From Gammaproteobacteria bacterium (GTDB lineage Bacteria; Pseudomonadota; Gammaproteobacteria; Eutrophobiales; Eutrophobiaceae): a stretch of 8,124 nucleotides of DNA. Location of the stretch: assembly GCA_016198885.1 (NCBI GenBank), contig JACQHV010000097.1, positions 1 to 8,124 of the forward strand, in the 5' to 3' direction. The translations under genes were made by a program, and so were the position numbers. Under the pieces are notes generated by a model that saw only the letters and a list, made by a program, of their open reading frames with translations, searched no databases and was not told the origin of the DNA. Shown here piece after piece: positions 1 through 6,147 of this stretch; the stretch's first letter is position 1, and each line of letters begins with the position of its first letter.

Positions 1-1
1 A

Positions 2-1366
2 ATATTTTATCCAATTGCTCAAGGAAAAAATAAAATAAAAACAAAAGATATACTTGAGTCAGGGAAAGTACCGGTAGTGGATCAAGGCCAATCTTTTATC
101 GCAGGCTACACAGATGAAGAATATAAGACGATCAAAATACCTGGGCCTGTAATTATTTTCGGAGACCATACAAGAGCCATAAAGTATGTGGATTTTGATT
201 TTGTCGTAGGAGCAGACGGTGTCAAAATATTGCAACCAATAGGTATTTTTGAAAAATATTTTTATCTGGTCCTCCGTAGTTATGATCTAAAAAGCCGTGG
301 ATATAGTCGTCATTATAAGATACTGACCAGTCAGTATTTTCCAATAGCCCCACTCGAAGAACAAAAACGCATCGTCGCTAAAGTCGATCAACTCATGGTC
401 CTATGTGACCAGCTCGAAAACCAACAAAAACAAAAAGCCAAAACCCATGTTGCTATTAATAATGCCGTCCTCGACAAACTCCTGACTAGTCAAACACCCG
501 AGGAATTCAATCAACACTGGCAACGTATTGCCAATAACTTCCGCCATCTCTACTATAATCTCGAAAACCTCACTAAACTGCGCACAGGTATTACTCAACT
601 CGCCATTCAGGGTAAGTTCGTGCCGCGAGATCCAAAAGATAAATCAGCAAATTATTTACTGGAAAATGCAAAAAAATATAAACAATCATTAATTGATTGT
701 GGAAAAATACGTAGAGAGAAAAAGGAACCTGAGGAAGGATCAGATACACCTTATTTCAATATTCCTGCACATTGGGCATCTGTTAGGTTAGGTGAGATAA
801 TCCCAGTTATTCGTGGTGCATCTCCTCGACCAAAGGGCGATCCAAAATATTTTTCCACTTTTCGCACACCATATCATTGGATAAAGATATCAGATATTCG
901 AAAGTATTCTAATGGCTGGATTTTGAATGATACCGATGAATTTCTCACAGAAGAAGGAGCAAAGAAAAGTGTTATTGTAGAAAAAGGAACGTTTCTATTG
1001 ACGAATAGTGCAACAATTGGCGTACCAATTGTGGTAGGTATGGAAAAAGGTTGTATTCATGACGGCTATTTAGCATTTCCATACTTAAATGCAGATTACG
1101 TTAATCCTAAATTTCTCTATTACTTTTTCCAGGTGTTCCAAGAAGAATTCAAGAGACGTGCTTATGGCATGGCTCAACTAAATTTAAATACAGGCATTGT
1201 GAAAAACGCTGAGTTTCCATTACCTCCAATAGAAGAACAAAAACGTATCGTCGCCAAAGTCGATCAACTCATGGCTCTCTGCGACCAACTCGAATCTCAA
1301 ATCAAAAAAGCCCAATCCACCCAACAAAAACTCACCGAAGCAACAGTAAAATCATTAGCTGCTTAA
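2..1366 (+). CDS. hsdS: Type I restriction-modification specificity subunit (HsdS), 5'-truncated by window edge
   Basis: HsdS is the DNA-recognition subunit of a type I restriction-modification complex; it holds two target recognition domains (TRDs), each reading one half of a split DNA site. The frame is open back to base 2 with no stop, so the gene begins outside the window; an internal GTG at 77 is not the real start. Visible are the end of TRD1 (motif GQSFIAGYTDEE, typical of these domains), a conserved spacer helix PLEEQKRIVAKVDQLM at 350 onward, a central conserved region (GITQLAIQGKFVPRDPKDK), a full TRD2 (about 760-1220) and a second copy of the spacer helix near the C-terminus, then a Lys/Gln-rich tail. 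HsdM and HsdR would be expected beyond the left edge. The TRDs are more A+T rich than the conserved segments, as expected where TRDs are exchanged between alleles. Recognition of the family is strong; the DNA target cannot be predicted. Confidence 0.95.
   Translation: MFYPIAQGKNKIKTKDILESGKVPVVDQGQSFIAGYTDEEYKTIKIPGPVIIFGDHTRAIKYVDFDFVVGADGVKILQPIGIFEKYFYLVLRSYDLKSRGYSRHYKILTSQYFPIAPLEEQKRIVAKVDQLMVLCDQLENQQKQKAKTHVAINNAVLDKLLTSQTPEEFNQHWQRIANNFRHLYYNLENLTKLRTGITQLAIQGKFVPRDPKDKSANYLLENAKKYKQSLIDCGKIRREKKEPEEGSDTPYFNIPAHWASVRLGEIIPVIRGASPRPKGDPKYFSTFRTPYHWIKISDIRKYSNGWILNDTDEFLTEEGAKKSVIVEKGTFLLTNSATIGVPIVVGMEKGCIHDGYLAFPYLNADYVNPKFLYYFFQVFQEEFKRRAYGMAQLNLNTGIVKNAEFPLPPIEEQKRIVAKVDQLMALCDQLESQIKKAQSTQQKLTEATVKSLAA
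350..418 (+). repeat. HsdS internal direct repeat, copy 1 (first conserved spacer helix)
   Basis: This 69-base segment encodes PLEEQKRIVAKVDQLM and the following residues up to QLE. It pairs with 1226-1294; I count 60 of 69 bases identical with no gap. In HsdS proteins these paired conserved regions form the antiparallel helices that set the distance between the two TRDs, and the near-identity at DNA level makes them natural recombination points for TRD swapping. Confidence 0.85.
1226..1294 (+). repeat. HsdS internal direct repeat, copy 2 (C-terminal conserved helix)
   Basis: This is the second copy of the 350-418 segment, encoding PIEEQKRIVAKVDQLMALC and the following residues. It differs at 9 of 69 bases, mostly synonymous changes. 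It lies just after TRD2, the expected position in a two-TRD HsdS. Confidence 0.85.
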
Positions 1367-1390
1367 ATATATAAAAGAAATAGGAGAGTG

Positions 1391-2818
1391 TCAGACCCCT
1401 ATTTTGTTCACCTCTCGTCTAGTCTTCTCAGCCGCTTTGCATTGACCATACAGAGTGAAGTCCTTATCACCGCGAGCCGTAAGCGAGACGTGAGCGCATC
1501 CATCAATGCAAGTTCGTTCAACATTCCGCTCAACGATACCAGGGTTGTAGCGGTAGCGCTGCACCCCAAAGTCATCGACGCCGGCGATGCCAGTGACAAG
1601 TGCAATCAATTGCAGGACTTCCAAAGAAGCCAGATTGGCACTAAAAGGAATAACATTTTCATTGCGCCGGAATCTGTGTGTTGCGGGCAATCCCTTTATG
1701 TATGATAGGTCATCGAGTTTTCCCTCAATTTCGGTGGCAACATCCGCATTGTTGTAGACACCGAGACATTCAAAACATGGTCTGTCCGGCGATATCGTTT
1801 GTAATTGCCAGTCCACGCCAGTAAATATTTGCTCCTTGAACCTAACCTGAATTCCACCATCGATCACGGGAATAAGGTGAGCATATGCAAAATGATTAAG
1901 AATGCGACGTGCTCGTGGCCGGTCCACACAGGAGAAGAGAATATCGCAGTCCAAGGCTGCCAAGTATCCGACCTCTTCCGCTATGCTGTAAGGGATACAA
2001 TCCACATATATTTGCTTTGCTGTGGACGACTTATGTACCATCTCCTTGATTACCGTAACCTTATGCTTGCCAATATCTTCTTTAGTCGCAAATAAGGTTC
2101 GATCGAGGTTATGAAATTTGATGGTATCGAAATCAATCAATGAAAGATTCTCAAAACCCATACGCGAAAGTTGTTCCGCAACAAAACTCCCCACACTACC
2201 AAGACCAATAATGCCAACCTTGAGCCGTGCAAGTCGTGCATGATTCTGCTTGCCCCATACAGTTATTGTCCGTTTAAACTCGGTTCGGTACTCCGGTTTG
2301 GGCATCAAAGAATCATTAAATGATACGTTCAACTGCTTACCAATCGACCGTACTGAATGACACCAGATTCGCTGGAATTGTTTACCTTTGATGTGTTCCC
2401 AAAAACGGGCACTCCATGTCCCGTCGGTACCGACGGTCATTCCTACCAAGGGCATATCTGTTAAGCTCGATACGGCTCCCGCCATTTTTTGTTCTGCAAC
2501 GATGTCGTCTAGACTCATATCTTGCCATCCCGGTACTGGATGGCTGTGGATAAATGCCACACCGGCATTTGTCTGCATTGCAAAAGCGCACACACGTTCT
2601 AGGTATTGTGGATTAAAACTGGCGTTTCCGTGGCGTTGCCTGTCACCTGGTTGGGGGAACACTGGCGTATGGATCAATGCCGTATAGCGGGTGACTCCCT
2701 GTGATGGGTACCACAGCGCGAATAAAAGATCTTCTTCTTTGTCAGCACGAATGAGATGCTCAAACATGCGCAATACAGTCGCGGCAGGAATCGCGACACT
2801 GAGTATGTGATCAGGCAT
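1391..2818 (-). CDS. JAB/JAMM metalloprotease - ThiF/E1-like adenylyltransferase fusion
   Basis: A 475-residue two-domain protein. Residues about 1-145 look like a JAB/JAMM zinc isopeptidase: HSH at 91-93, then S102 and D105, with eight residues between the second His and the Ser where seven is usual. Residues about 180-440 are a ThiF/E1-type domain: GLGSVG nucleotide-binding loop at 205-210, DFD at 229-231, NLDR at 237-240, lysines 251/253, VD at 298-299, and a likely zinc site of C348/C351 with C437/C441. By family analogy it adenylates the C-terminus of a ubiquitin-like protein, while the JAB part cleaves ubiquitin-like linkages. No dedicated catalytic-cysteine domain of the eukaryotic E1 type is seen. 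It follows the Ubl-E2 gene with an 8-base overlap, so translation is probably coupled. It converges with hsdS, stop to stop, across 24 bases with no obvious terminator. The family assignment is firm; the cellular target is unknown. Confidence 0.9.
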   Translation of the reverse strand: MPDHILSVAIPAATVLRMFEHLIRADKEEDLLFALWYPSQGVTRYTALIHTPVFPQPGDRQRHGNASFNPQYLERVCAFAMQTNAGVAFIHSHPVPGWQDMSLDDIVAEQKMAGAVSSLTDMPLVGMTVGTDGTWSARFWEHIKGKQFQRIWCHSVRSIGKQLNVSFNDSLMPKPEYRTEFKRTITVWGKQNHARLARLKVGIIGLGSVGSFVAEQLSRMGFENLSLIDFDTIKFHNLDRTLFATKEDIGKHKVTVIKEMVHKSSTAKQIYVDCIPYSIAEEVGYLAALDCDILFSCVDRPRARRILNHFAYAHLIPVIDGGIQVRFKEQIFTGVDWQLQTISPDRPCFECLGVYNNADVATEIEGKLDDLSYIKGLPATHRFRRNENVIPFSANLASLEVLQLIALVTGIAGVDDFGVQRYRYNPGIVERNVERTCIDGCAHVSLTARGDKDFTLYGQCKAAEKTRREVNKIGV

Positions 2819-3410
2819 TTTGAAAGACAGTATTGATTTTTGACATAAGTCGTCTCGTGGAATATCCCTTTTTCCAATTGAAGTTTATACTCCAGTAACG
2901 CCACTCAGATCCAAGTACACTGTCTGTGATGTTTCTTACATTTGTAACCGTATCCTGCTTTTCAAAAAGCTGAGGATTAGCACGAACATGGATTGCGGAC
3001 GTGACCGATACTGGAAAATCGTTAGTTGCGAGCATCCCCAGATCAATTTTCCGTCCGATGAATTTCCCCAGTAATACCTCATAGTCTCGCAAGATCGCAT
3101 ATTTGTTATTATCCGATGCAGCAATTAGTTCTGGTTTGTACCCTAGCTCTATCAGTTCCCCCACGAATCGCTCTGGACCGAAGTAGGAAACTGGGGTTGG
3201 ACCATCGTGAAAGACTACAAAGTGCATTCCATTTTTAATGGTGACAATGTCTTCATCTTTGAATTTCGTGAGGTCATTACCCTTTTTAAGAACGAGAGTA
3301 GTTTCGGCAGGGTCTTCCTTTGCCAATTTCAACAACTGAGCGGCGGTCTGAGTCTTATCGTCGGTTGTAAATTTCTCTTTATCTATAAAGAACACAATTT
3401 CGTCTTTCAT
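2811..3410 (-). CDS. Ubiquitin-like domain fused to E2-like (Prok-E2_E type) domain
   Basis: A 199-residue protein. Residues 1-70 resemble the bacterial 'multiubiquitin' type of ubiquitin-like (beta-grasp) domain: a short FFIDKEKF strand, a TAAQLLKLA helix, an acidic loop (FKDEDIVTI), and a final GMHFVVFHDGP strand. Only one such domain is present. Residues about 75-199 fit an E2/UBC-like fold of the Prok-E2_E kind: a DLGMLATNDFP segment and a terminal SEWRYWS...W motif (W170, W173, S174, W179). The protein contains no cysteine, so it cannot form an E2 thioester, and the ubiquitin-like part ends inside the fusion with no exposed Gly-Gly. It is first in a two-gene operon with the JAB-E1 gene. 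The ATG at 3410 is set by a perfect AGGAGG eight bases upstream. The domain calls come from remembered family features; the E2-like part is the less certain. Confidence 0.78.
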   Translation of the reverse strand: MKDEIVFFIDKEKFTTDDKTQTAAQLLKLAKEDPAETTLVLKKGNDLTKFKDEDIVTIKNGMHFVVFHDGPTPVSYFGPERFVGELIELGYKPELIAASDNNKYAILRDYEVLLGKFIGRKIDLGMLATNDFPVSVTSAIHVRANPQLFEKQDTVTNVRNITDSVLGSEWRYWSINFNWKKGYSTRRLMSKINTVFQNA

Positions 3411-3418
3411 AGTGTTGT

Positions 3419-3424
3419 CCTCCT
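3419..3424 (-). promoter_or_regulatory. Ribosome binding site of the Ubl-E2 gene
   Basis: On the minus strand this reads AGGAGG, a perfect Shine-Dalgarno core, eight bases before the ATG at 3410. It fixes the start of the Ubl-E2 gene and predicts strong translation once the promoter is active. Confidence 0.85.
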
Positions 3425-3452
3425 ATATAAGTGGCAACAAGTGATTTAGTTT

Positions 3453-3474
3453 GCTTGAGTATACTATTTCAAGC
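3453..3474. promoter_or_regulatory. Second inverted repeat, GCTTGA-N10-TCAAGC, candidate auxiliary operator
   Basis: GCTTGA at 3453-3458 and TCAAGC at 3469-3474 form an inverted repeat. The same hexamers are inside the main palindrome (TCAAGC 3511-3516, GCTTGA 3531-3536). This site lies just downstream of the predicted start of minus-strand transcription, where a bound repressor would block the Ubl-E2 operon. It may be a second binding site for the neighbouring XRE protein; this is inference from shared half-sites. Confidence 0.5.
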
Positions 3475-3484
3475 GTTGCGTATT

Positions 3485-3514
3485 ATAATAAGCAATATAT
3501 GCATGATATGTCAA
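3485..3514 (-). promoter_or_regulatory. Promoter of the Ubl-E2/JAB-E1 operon
   Basis: On the minus strand a consensus -35 box TTGACA (3514-3509) is followed after 18 bases by TATTAT (3490-3485), one mismatch from the -10 consensus. Transcription would start near 3477, leaving a leader of about 65 bases before the AGGAGG site. The -35 box lies within the left arm of the 23-bp palindrome. Confidence 0.7.
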
Positions 3515-3550
3515 GCAAAGGCATGTTTTTGCTTGACATATCATGCATAT
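3497..3550. promoter_or_regulatory. Perfect 23-bp inverted repeat at the divergent promoters, likely XRE operator
   Basis: Arms 3497-3519 and 3528-3550 are perfect reverse complements separated by 8 bases. Each arm carries TTGACA in outward orientation, so the -35 boxes of both divergent promoters lie within the palindrome. A further pair, ATAATAAGCAA (3485-3495) and TTGCTTATTAT (3568-3578), extends the symmetry outward. The divergent gene encodes an XRE-type DNA-binding protein, so the simplest reading is an operator controlling both directions. The arms could also form a cruciform, or an RNA hairpin if transcribed. Confidence 0.75.
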
Positions 3551-3561
3551 TGGACTATAAG
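3533..3561 (+). promoter_or_regulatory. Promoter of the XRE regulator gene
   Basis: TTGACA at 3533-3538, a 17-base spacer and TATAAG at 3556-3561 give a near-consensus sigma-70 promoter. The expected start is near 3568, about 49 bases before the regulator's ATG. The -35 box lies inside the right arm of the palindrome, implying autoregulation. Confidence 0.75.
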
Positions 3562-3616
3562 TTTAACTTGCTTATTATGCAACTCACTGAATTATAATAA
3601 ATAATTATGTTGTTAT

Positions 3617-3988
3617 ATGCCTGATCAGTTAGGCGCAAAGTTACGCAGGCTTCGCCAAAATAAAGGTGTTAGCCTCAGAACTGTTGAGTCAGAAACAGGT
3701 ATCTCCAATGCCTATCTGTCCCAACTTGAGCGGGGTGTTGCAACCAACCCGAACCCAATTAAGCTGAGAAAATTAGCAGAGTACTTCAATGCACCGTACC
3801 TAGACTTACTGGCTCATGCTGGGTATTTGCCTAGCGGAGCCAGAGAAAATTACCAAGGGCTGATAGCTAACTCAGTAGGTAGTTCACGCAAGGAGTCCCA
3901 ATTGTCTTCCAGCATTGTCGACCTGACAAATGACGAAGAGAATCTTGTCTTGCAGTACATCGAATTTCTGAAATCTAGGCGAAACTGA
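3617..3988 (+). CDS. XRE-family helix-turn-helix transcriptional regulator
   Basis: A 123-residue protein with an N-terminal HTH of the XRE/Cro type (about residues 4-66: LGAKLRRLRQNKGVSLRTVE, then GISNAYLSQLERG as the turn and recognition helix, then LRKLAEYFNAPYLDLLAHAGYLP). The rest is a Ser-rich linker and a short acidic C-terminal helix (LTNDEENLVLQYIEFLKSRR) that could mediate dimerisation. It probably represses its own gene and the divergent Ubl-E2/JAB-E1 operon through the palindrome at 3497-3550. The ATG is the only plausible start: the next upstream in-frame triplets give no start before a TAA at 3602. No Shine-Dalgarno is visible, so translation may be weak, as is common for autorepressors. 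A terminator follows directly, so it is probably monocistronic. Confidence 0.9.
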   Translation: MPDQLGAKLRRLRQNKGVSLRTVESETGISNAYLSQLERGVATNPNPIKLRKLAEYFNAPYLDLLAHAGYLPSGARENYQGLIANSVGSSRKESQLSSSIVDLTNDEENLVLQYIEFLKSRRN

Positions 3989-4039
3989 TATTAGGTCTCT
4001 TATTCCTGATATACGTGGACTCGTTAACATTTTGTATGG

Positions 4040-4071
4040 ATCGGTCGATCAAATCGGCCGATTTATTTTTT
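4040..4071 (+). terminator. Intrinsic terminator after the XRE gene
   Basis: ATCGGTCGAT (4040-4049), loop CAA, and ATCGGCCGAT (4053-4062) form a 10-bp stem with one G-U pair, followed by TTATTTTTT. This is a textbook rho-independent terminator. It separates the regulator from the downstream small gene and protease-like gene, which therefore should have their own promoter. Confidence 0.85.
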
Positions 4072-4161
4072 CAATAAAGCAGAGGAGTGGATGAGGATAA
4101 CCAGTCTGATTAACGGGCTGACGAAGTCTAGTAATCAAGATTGTTCAAATACCTGGGGGGG

Positions 4162-4168
4162 AAGGAGG
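4162..4168 (+). promoter_or_regulatory. Strong ribosome binding site of the 70-residue gene
   Basis: AAGGAGG lies four bases before the ATG at 4173, preceded by a run of seven G at 4155-4161. It supports the small gene as genuinely translated. No convincing promoter could be picked out in 4072-4161. Confidence 0.75.
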
Positions 4169-4172
4169 AAAC

Positions 4173-4385
4173 ATGGCAAAGAGAAAAGCAGAATATACAT
4201 TGTGGACTATTCCAAAATCAGCATGGTCACAACCACTGAAAGGCGTTGAACTCAGTAAGAAAGATCAAGATGAGCTTGTGTCATTTGCAAAACAGCTTAA
4301 AGATGAGAGACTAAAAGATCGTTTGCGTCCATTTGACACGCCTGTAACGCAAGATACGTTAAGCAAATCTGTCGGGCAAAAGTAG
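4173..4385 (+). CDS. Small 70-residue protein of unknown function, paired with the papain-like gene
   Basis: I do not recognise a family. The protein is short, charged and lysine-rich, without a signal peptide or membrane segment. It has an N-terminal WTIPKSAW segment, a predicted amphipathic charged helix (about residues 28-50, SKKDQDELVSFAKQLKDERL) and a polar tail ending SVGQK. The strong AAGGAGG site and the position 49 bases upstream of the papain-like gene, same strand, suggest co-transcription and a functional pair. Possible roles are inhibitor, substrate or partner of the protease-like protein; nothing in the sequence selects among them. It is not an obvious ubiquitin-like protein and lacks a terminal Gly-Gly. 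Confidence 0.75.
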   Translation: MAKRKAEYTLWTIPKSAWSQPLKGVELSKKDQDELVSFAKQLKDERLKDRLRPFDTPVTQDTLSKSVGQK

Positions 4386-4434
4386 TTACTTAACTTTTTC
4401 TATTCGGATTCCTGAAAAGGATAGGGATGTACTT

Positions 4435-6036
4435 ATGCCAAAAGACCAGAAATTACAGTTCTGTAAATTTACACAGGATAATTTCTTTTCCCTTTTCCAT
4501 TCAAAAACAAGACAAGTTCAATATTTGGAACGATATCTTAGTGAGATGGAAGCAAAAGTTATACTTAGGGAACCGAAATATTTTGATCGTGATTATCTGG
4601 CCGAATTCGCGGCGTTTTACAGTATAAGCTCAAAAGGTTATGTCAACATTTGTGAACGGCTTCATTTCTTTTCGAAGAATATTGGTCGTCGTACATTGAC
4701 TGCTGCAGTTGGTGGAAGTAAAAAAGCAATTGAACAGTTGCAAGATGCTTATTTGGGATTTATTGTCAAACGCCCAATTCCTGCAGCACCTCTCGGAAGA
4801 ACCGTATTGAAATGGTTCCCAGATCAATTTATTAATACTACCCCGCGCGTTATTAACCCATCGCGACCATATTTTGCACACATAGCCGGTGTCGAATTAT
4901 GGGTGGAGGGGTTGGCGTGGCAACAACAGGATACCGGGGTTGGAGCCTGTGCGACGATCAGCCTTTGGTCAATGCTGCATTCTTCAGCTTTTGATGACCA
5001 CCACGCTATACCAACTACTGCTGACATAACTCGTGATGCACACAAAAGACATTCATTTGGTACACGTGTGTTCCCGTCGAAGGGTTTAAATATTCTTCAG
5101 ATATATGAGGCCATAAAAGAACGTGACTTGGTGCCACTTATTACTGAAGGTGATGTAAAGGATACGAATGGACGCACCATTGGATTTTCAAAAGATCGCT
5201 TTGCTAGCACATGTGTATCCTTCATTCGTTCAGGTTACCCTGTACTGATTGTAGGTAGATTACAATCTGGTGAAGATGTTGGAGATCACGCAATCTGTTG
5301 CGTCGGATTTCGATCCTGTATACCTTCTAGGGCAGACCCCTCGATCCCGGACTTGGCAGATTCAATTATAGAAATTCTCTATGTGCACGATGATAACTTG
5401 GGACCCAATGTTAGGGTAAAGATTGATGTTGATACAAAAATGATATCTGATTGTGAAAAGGAATCCAAAATATATGCCAAGCAAGTCGTATCTTTACATC
5501 CAAAAGCACCTACTTCACGAGATGGGAAGGTTTACCCATCACCGACAGATGATTATGGAAATTTTATACCTACACAATTAATAGTCGCAGCACATAGTGA
5601 TATCCGAACAGATCCCGATACATTACATAAAGCCGCTTTAAGACATGCAAGTAATATTGCAGATATATTAAATCATATCGCAGAGAACAATAATTTGGAA
5701 AAGCTTGGTCTTACTGTATCCTCTAGATTTATTAAGATTACAGATTATTTTGGCAAAGAGCTTCAGGATCGTCTGCAAGGGTCTTCAAAAGAATTGTCCA
5801 AGGTAAGATTAGGGCTTTCCGAGGATGTCAATCCGATGAGTTTGCACATAGGTGTTGTTAGAATTGGTGTCGATGATGCAACAATGCTTGTGGATATTCT
5901 ATATGATACGACTGACAGTGACAGGAACCATCCCATATTTGCACATGTTGCTTTCAATGAGATGGTTGCGACGATTATTCAAACACTAGGGAATGCAGGT
6001 AAAGACAATTACGGTGTTTGTGTGAAGGCGTACTAA
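4435..6036 (+). CDS. Putative papain-like/C39-like cysteine peptidase, large uncharacterised protein
   Basis: A 533-residue protein of no family I can name. The middle part has the order of a papain-fold active site: a glutamine stretch QQQ at 163-165, Cys172 in TGVGACATISLW, His285 in GDHAICCVGF, and an acidic/amide group D319-D320-N321 in VHDDN. The small residues before the Cys and the DHA motif are typical of papain, C39 and transglutaminase-like peptidases. The N-terminal 150 residues are probably a separate helical domain. The C-terminal 170 residues, with a DILNHIAENNN helix and later strands, have no recognised function. No signal peptide or membrane segment is seen, so it is likely cytoplasmic. 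The ATG at 4435 has an AGGG about 8 bases upstream. Catalysis is inferred from motifs only; an inactive or transferase role remains possible. Confidence 0.7.
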   Translation: MPKDQKLQFCKFTQDNFFSLFHSKTRQVQYLERYLSEMEAKVILREPKYFDRDYLAEFAAFYSISSKGYVNICERLHFFSKNIGRRTLTAAVGGSKKAIEQLQDAYLGFIVKRPIPAAPLGRTVLKWFPDQFINTTPRVINPSRPYFAHIAGVELWVEGLAWQQQDTGVGACATISLWSMLHSSAFDDHHAIPTTADITRDAHKRHSFGTRVFPSKGLNILQIYEAIKERDLVPLITEGDVKDTNGRTIGFSKDRFASTCVSFIRSGYPVLIVGRLQSGEDVGDHAICCVGFRSCIPSRADPSIPDLADSIIEILYVHDDNLGPNVRVKIDVDTKMISDCEKESKIYAKQVVSLHPKAPTSRDGKVYPSPTDDYGNFIPTQLIVAAHSDIRTDPDTLHKAALRHASNIADILNHIAENNNLEKLGLTVSSRFIKITDYFGKELQDRLQGSSKELSKVRLGLSEDVNPMSLHIGVVRIGVDDATMLVDILYDTTDSDRNHPIFAHVAFNEMVATIIQTLGNAGKDNYGVCVKAY

Positions 6037-6058
6037 GTAGCTGTACCTTGTTAATTAG

Positions 6059-6085
6059 TACGGTCGCGTTCAGTTTCCTACCTAT
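6059..6085. repeat. 27-bp direct repeat, copy 1
   Basis: This 27-base segment, beginning TACGGTCGCGTTC, recurs at 6627-6653 with a single mismatch (A to G). It shows that the repetitive element begins almost immediately after the stop of the papain-like gene at 6036. Confidence 0.8.
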
Positions 6086-6104
6086 AATGAATAAAAGGGG
6101 CCGG

Positions 6105-6133
6105 GCCACTCATGGACATCGTGTCCTTGTGGC
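6105..6133. repeat. Nested hairpin after the papain-like gene
   Basis: GCCAC (6105-6109) pairs with GTGGC (6129-6133), and inside it GGACA (6114-6118) pairs with TGTCC (6122-6126) around a TCG loop. There is no T-run behind it, so it is not a standard intrinsic terminator, though it could protect the 3' end of the upstream mRNA. Confidence 0.65.
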
Positions 6134-6147
6134 ATTAGTGTCCCAAA

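Noticed and set aside
77..79. GTG at 77 as the start of hsdS.
   Set aside because: The frame remains open and TRD-like in sequence back to base 2, and there is no ribosome site before 77.
1388..2687. Plus-strand open frames opposite the JAB-E1 gene.
   Set aside because: The minus-strand frame carries clear JAB and E1 motifs; the opposite frames have no motifs or initiation signals.
1391..3410. Type II CBASS operon.
   Set aside because: No CD-NTase-type cyclase or CBASS effector is present, and the E2-like protein has no cysteine, unlike the CBASS Cap2 enzyme.
3497..3550. Intrinsic terminator made by the palindrome.
   Set aside because: The arms contain near-consensus -35 boxes facing outward and there is no T-run after the stem, so an operator/promoter role fits better.
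4091..4249. A 52-codon frame starting at ATG 4091 behind AGAGGAG, overlapping the 70-residue gene in another frame.
   Set aside because: The spacing to the purine run is short, the frame overlaps a better gene with a stronger ribosome site, and the product shows no recognisable feature. It could be a leader peptide but cannot be supported.
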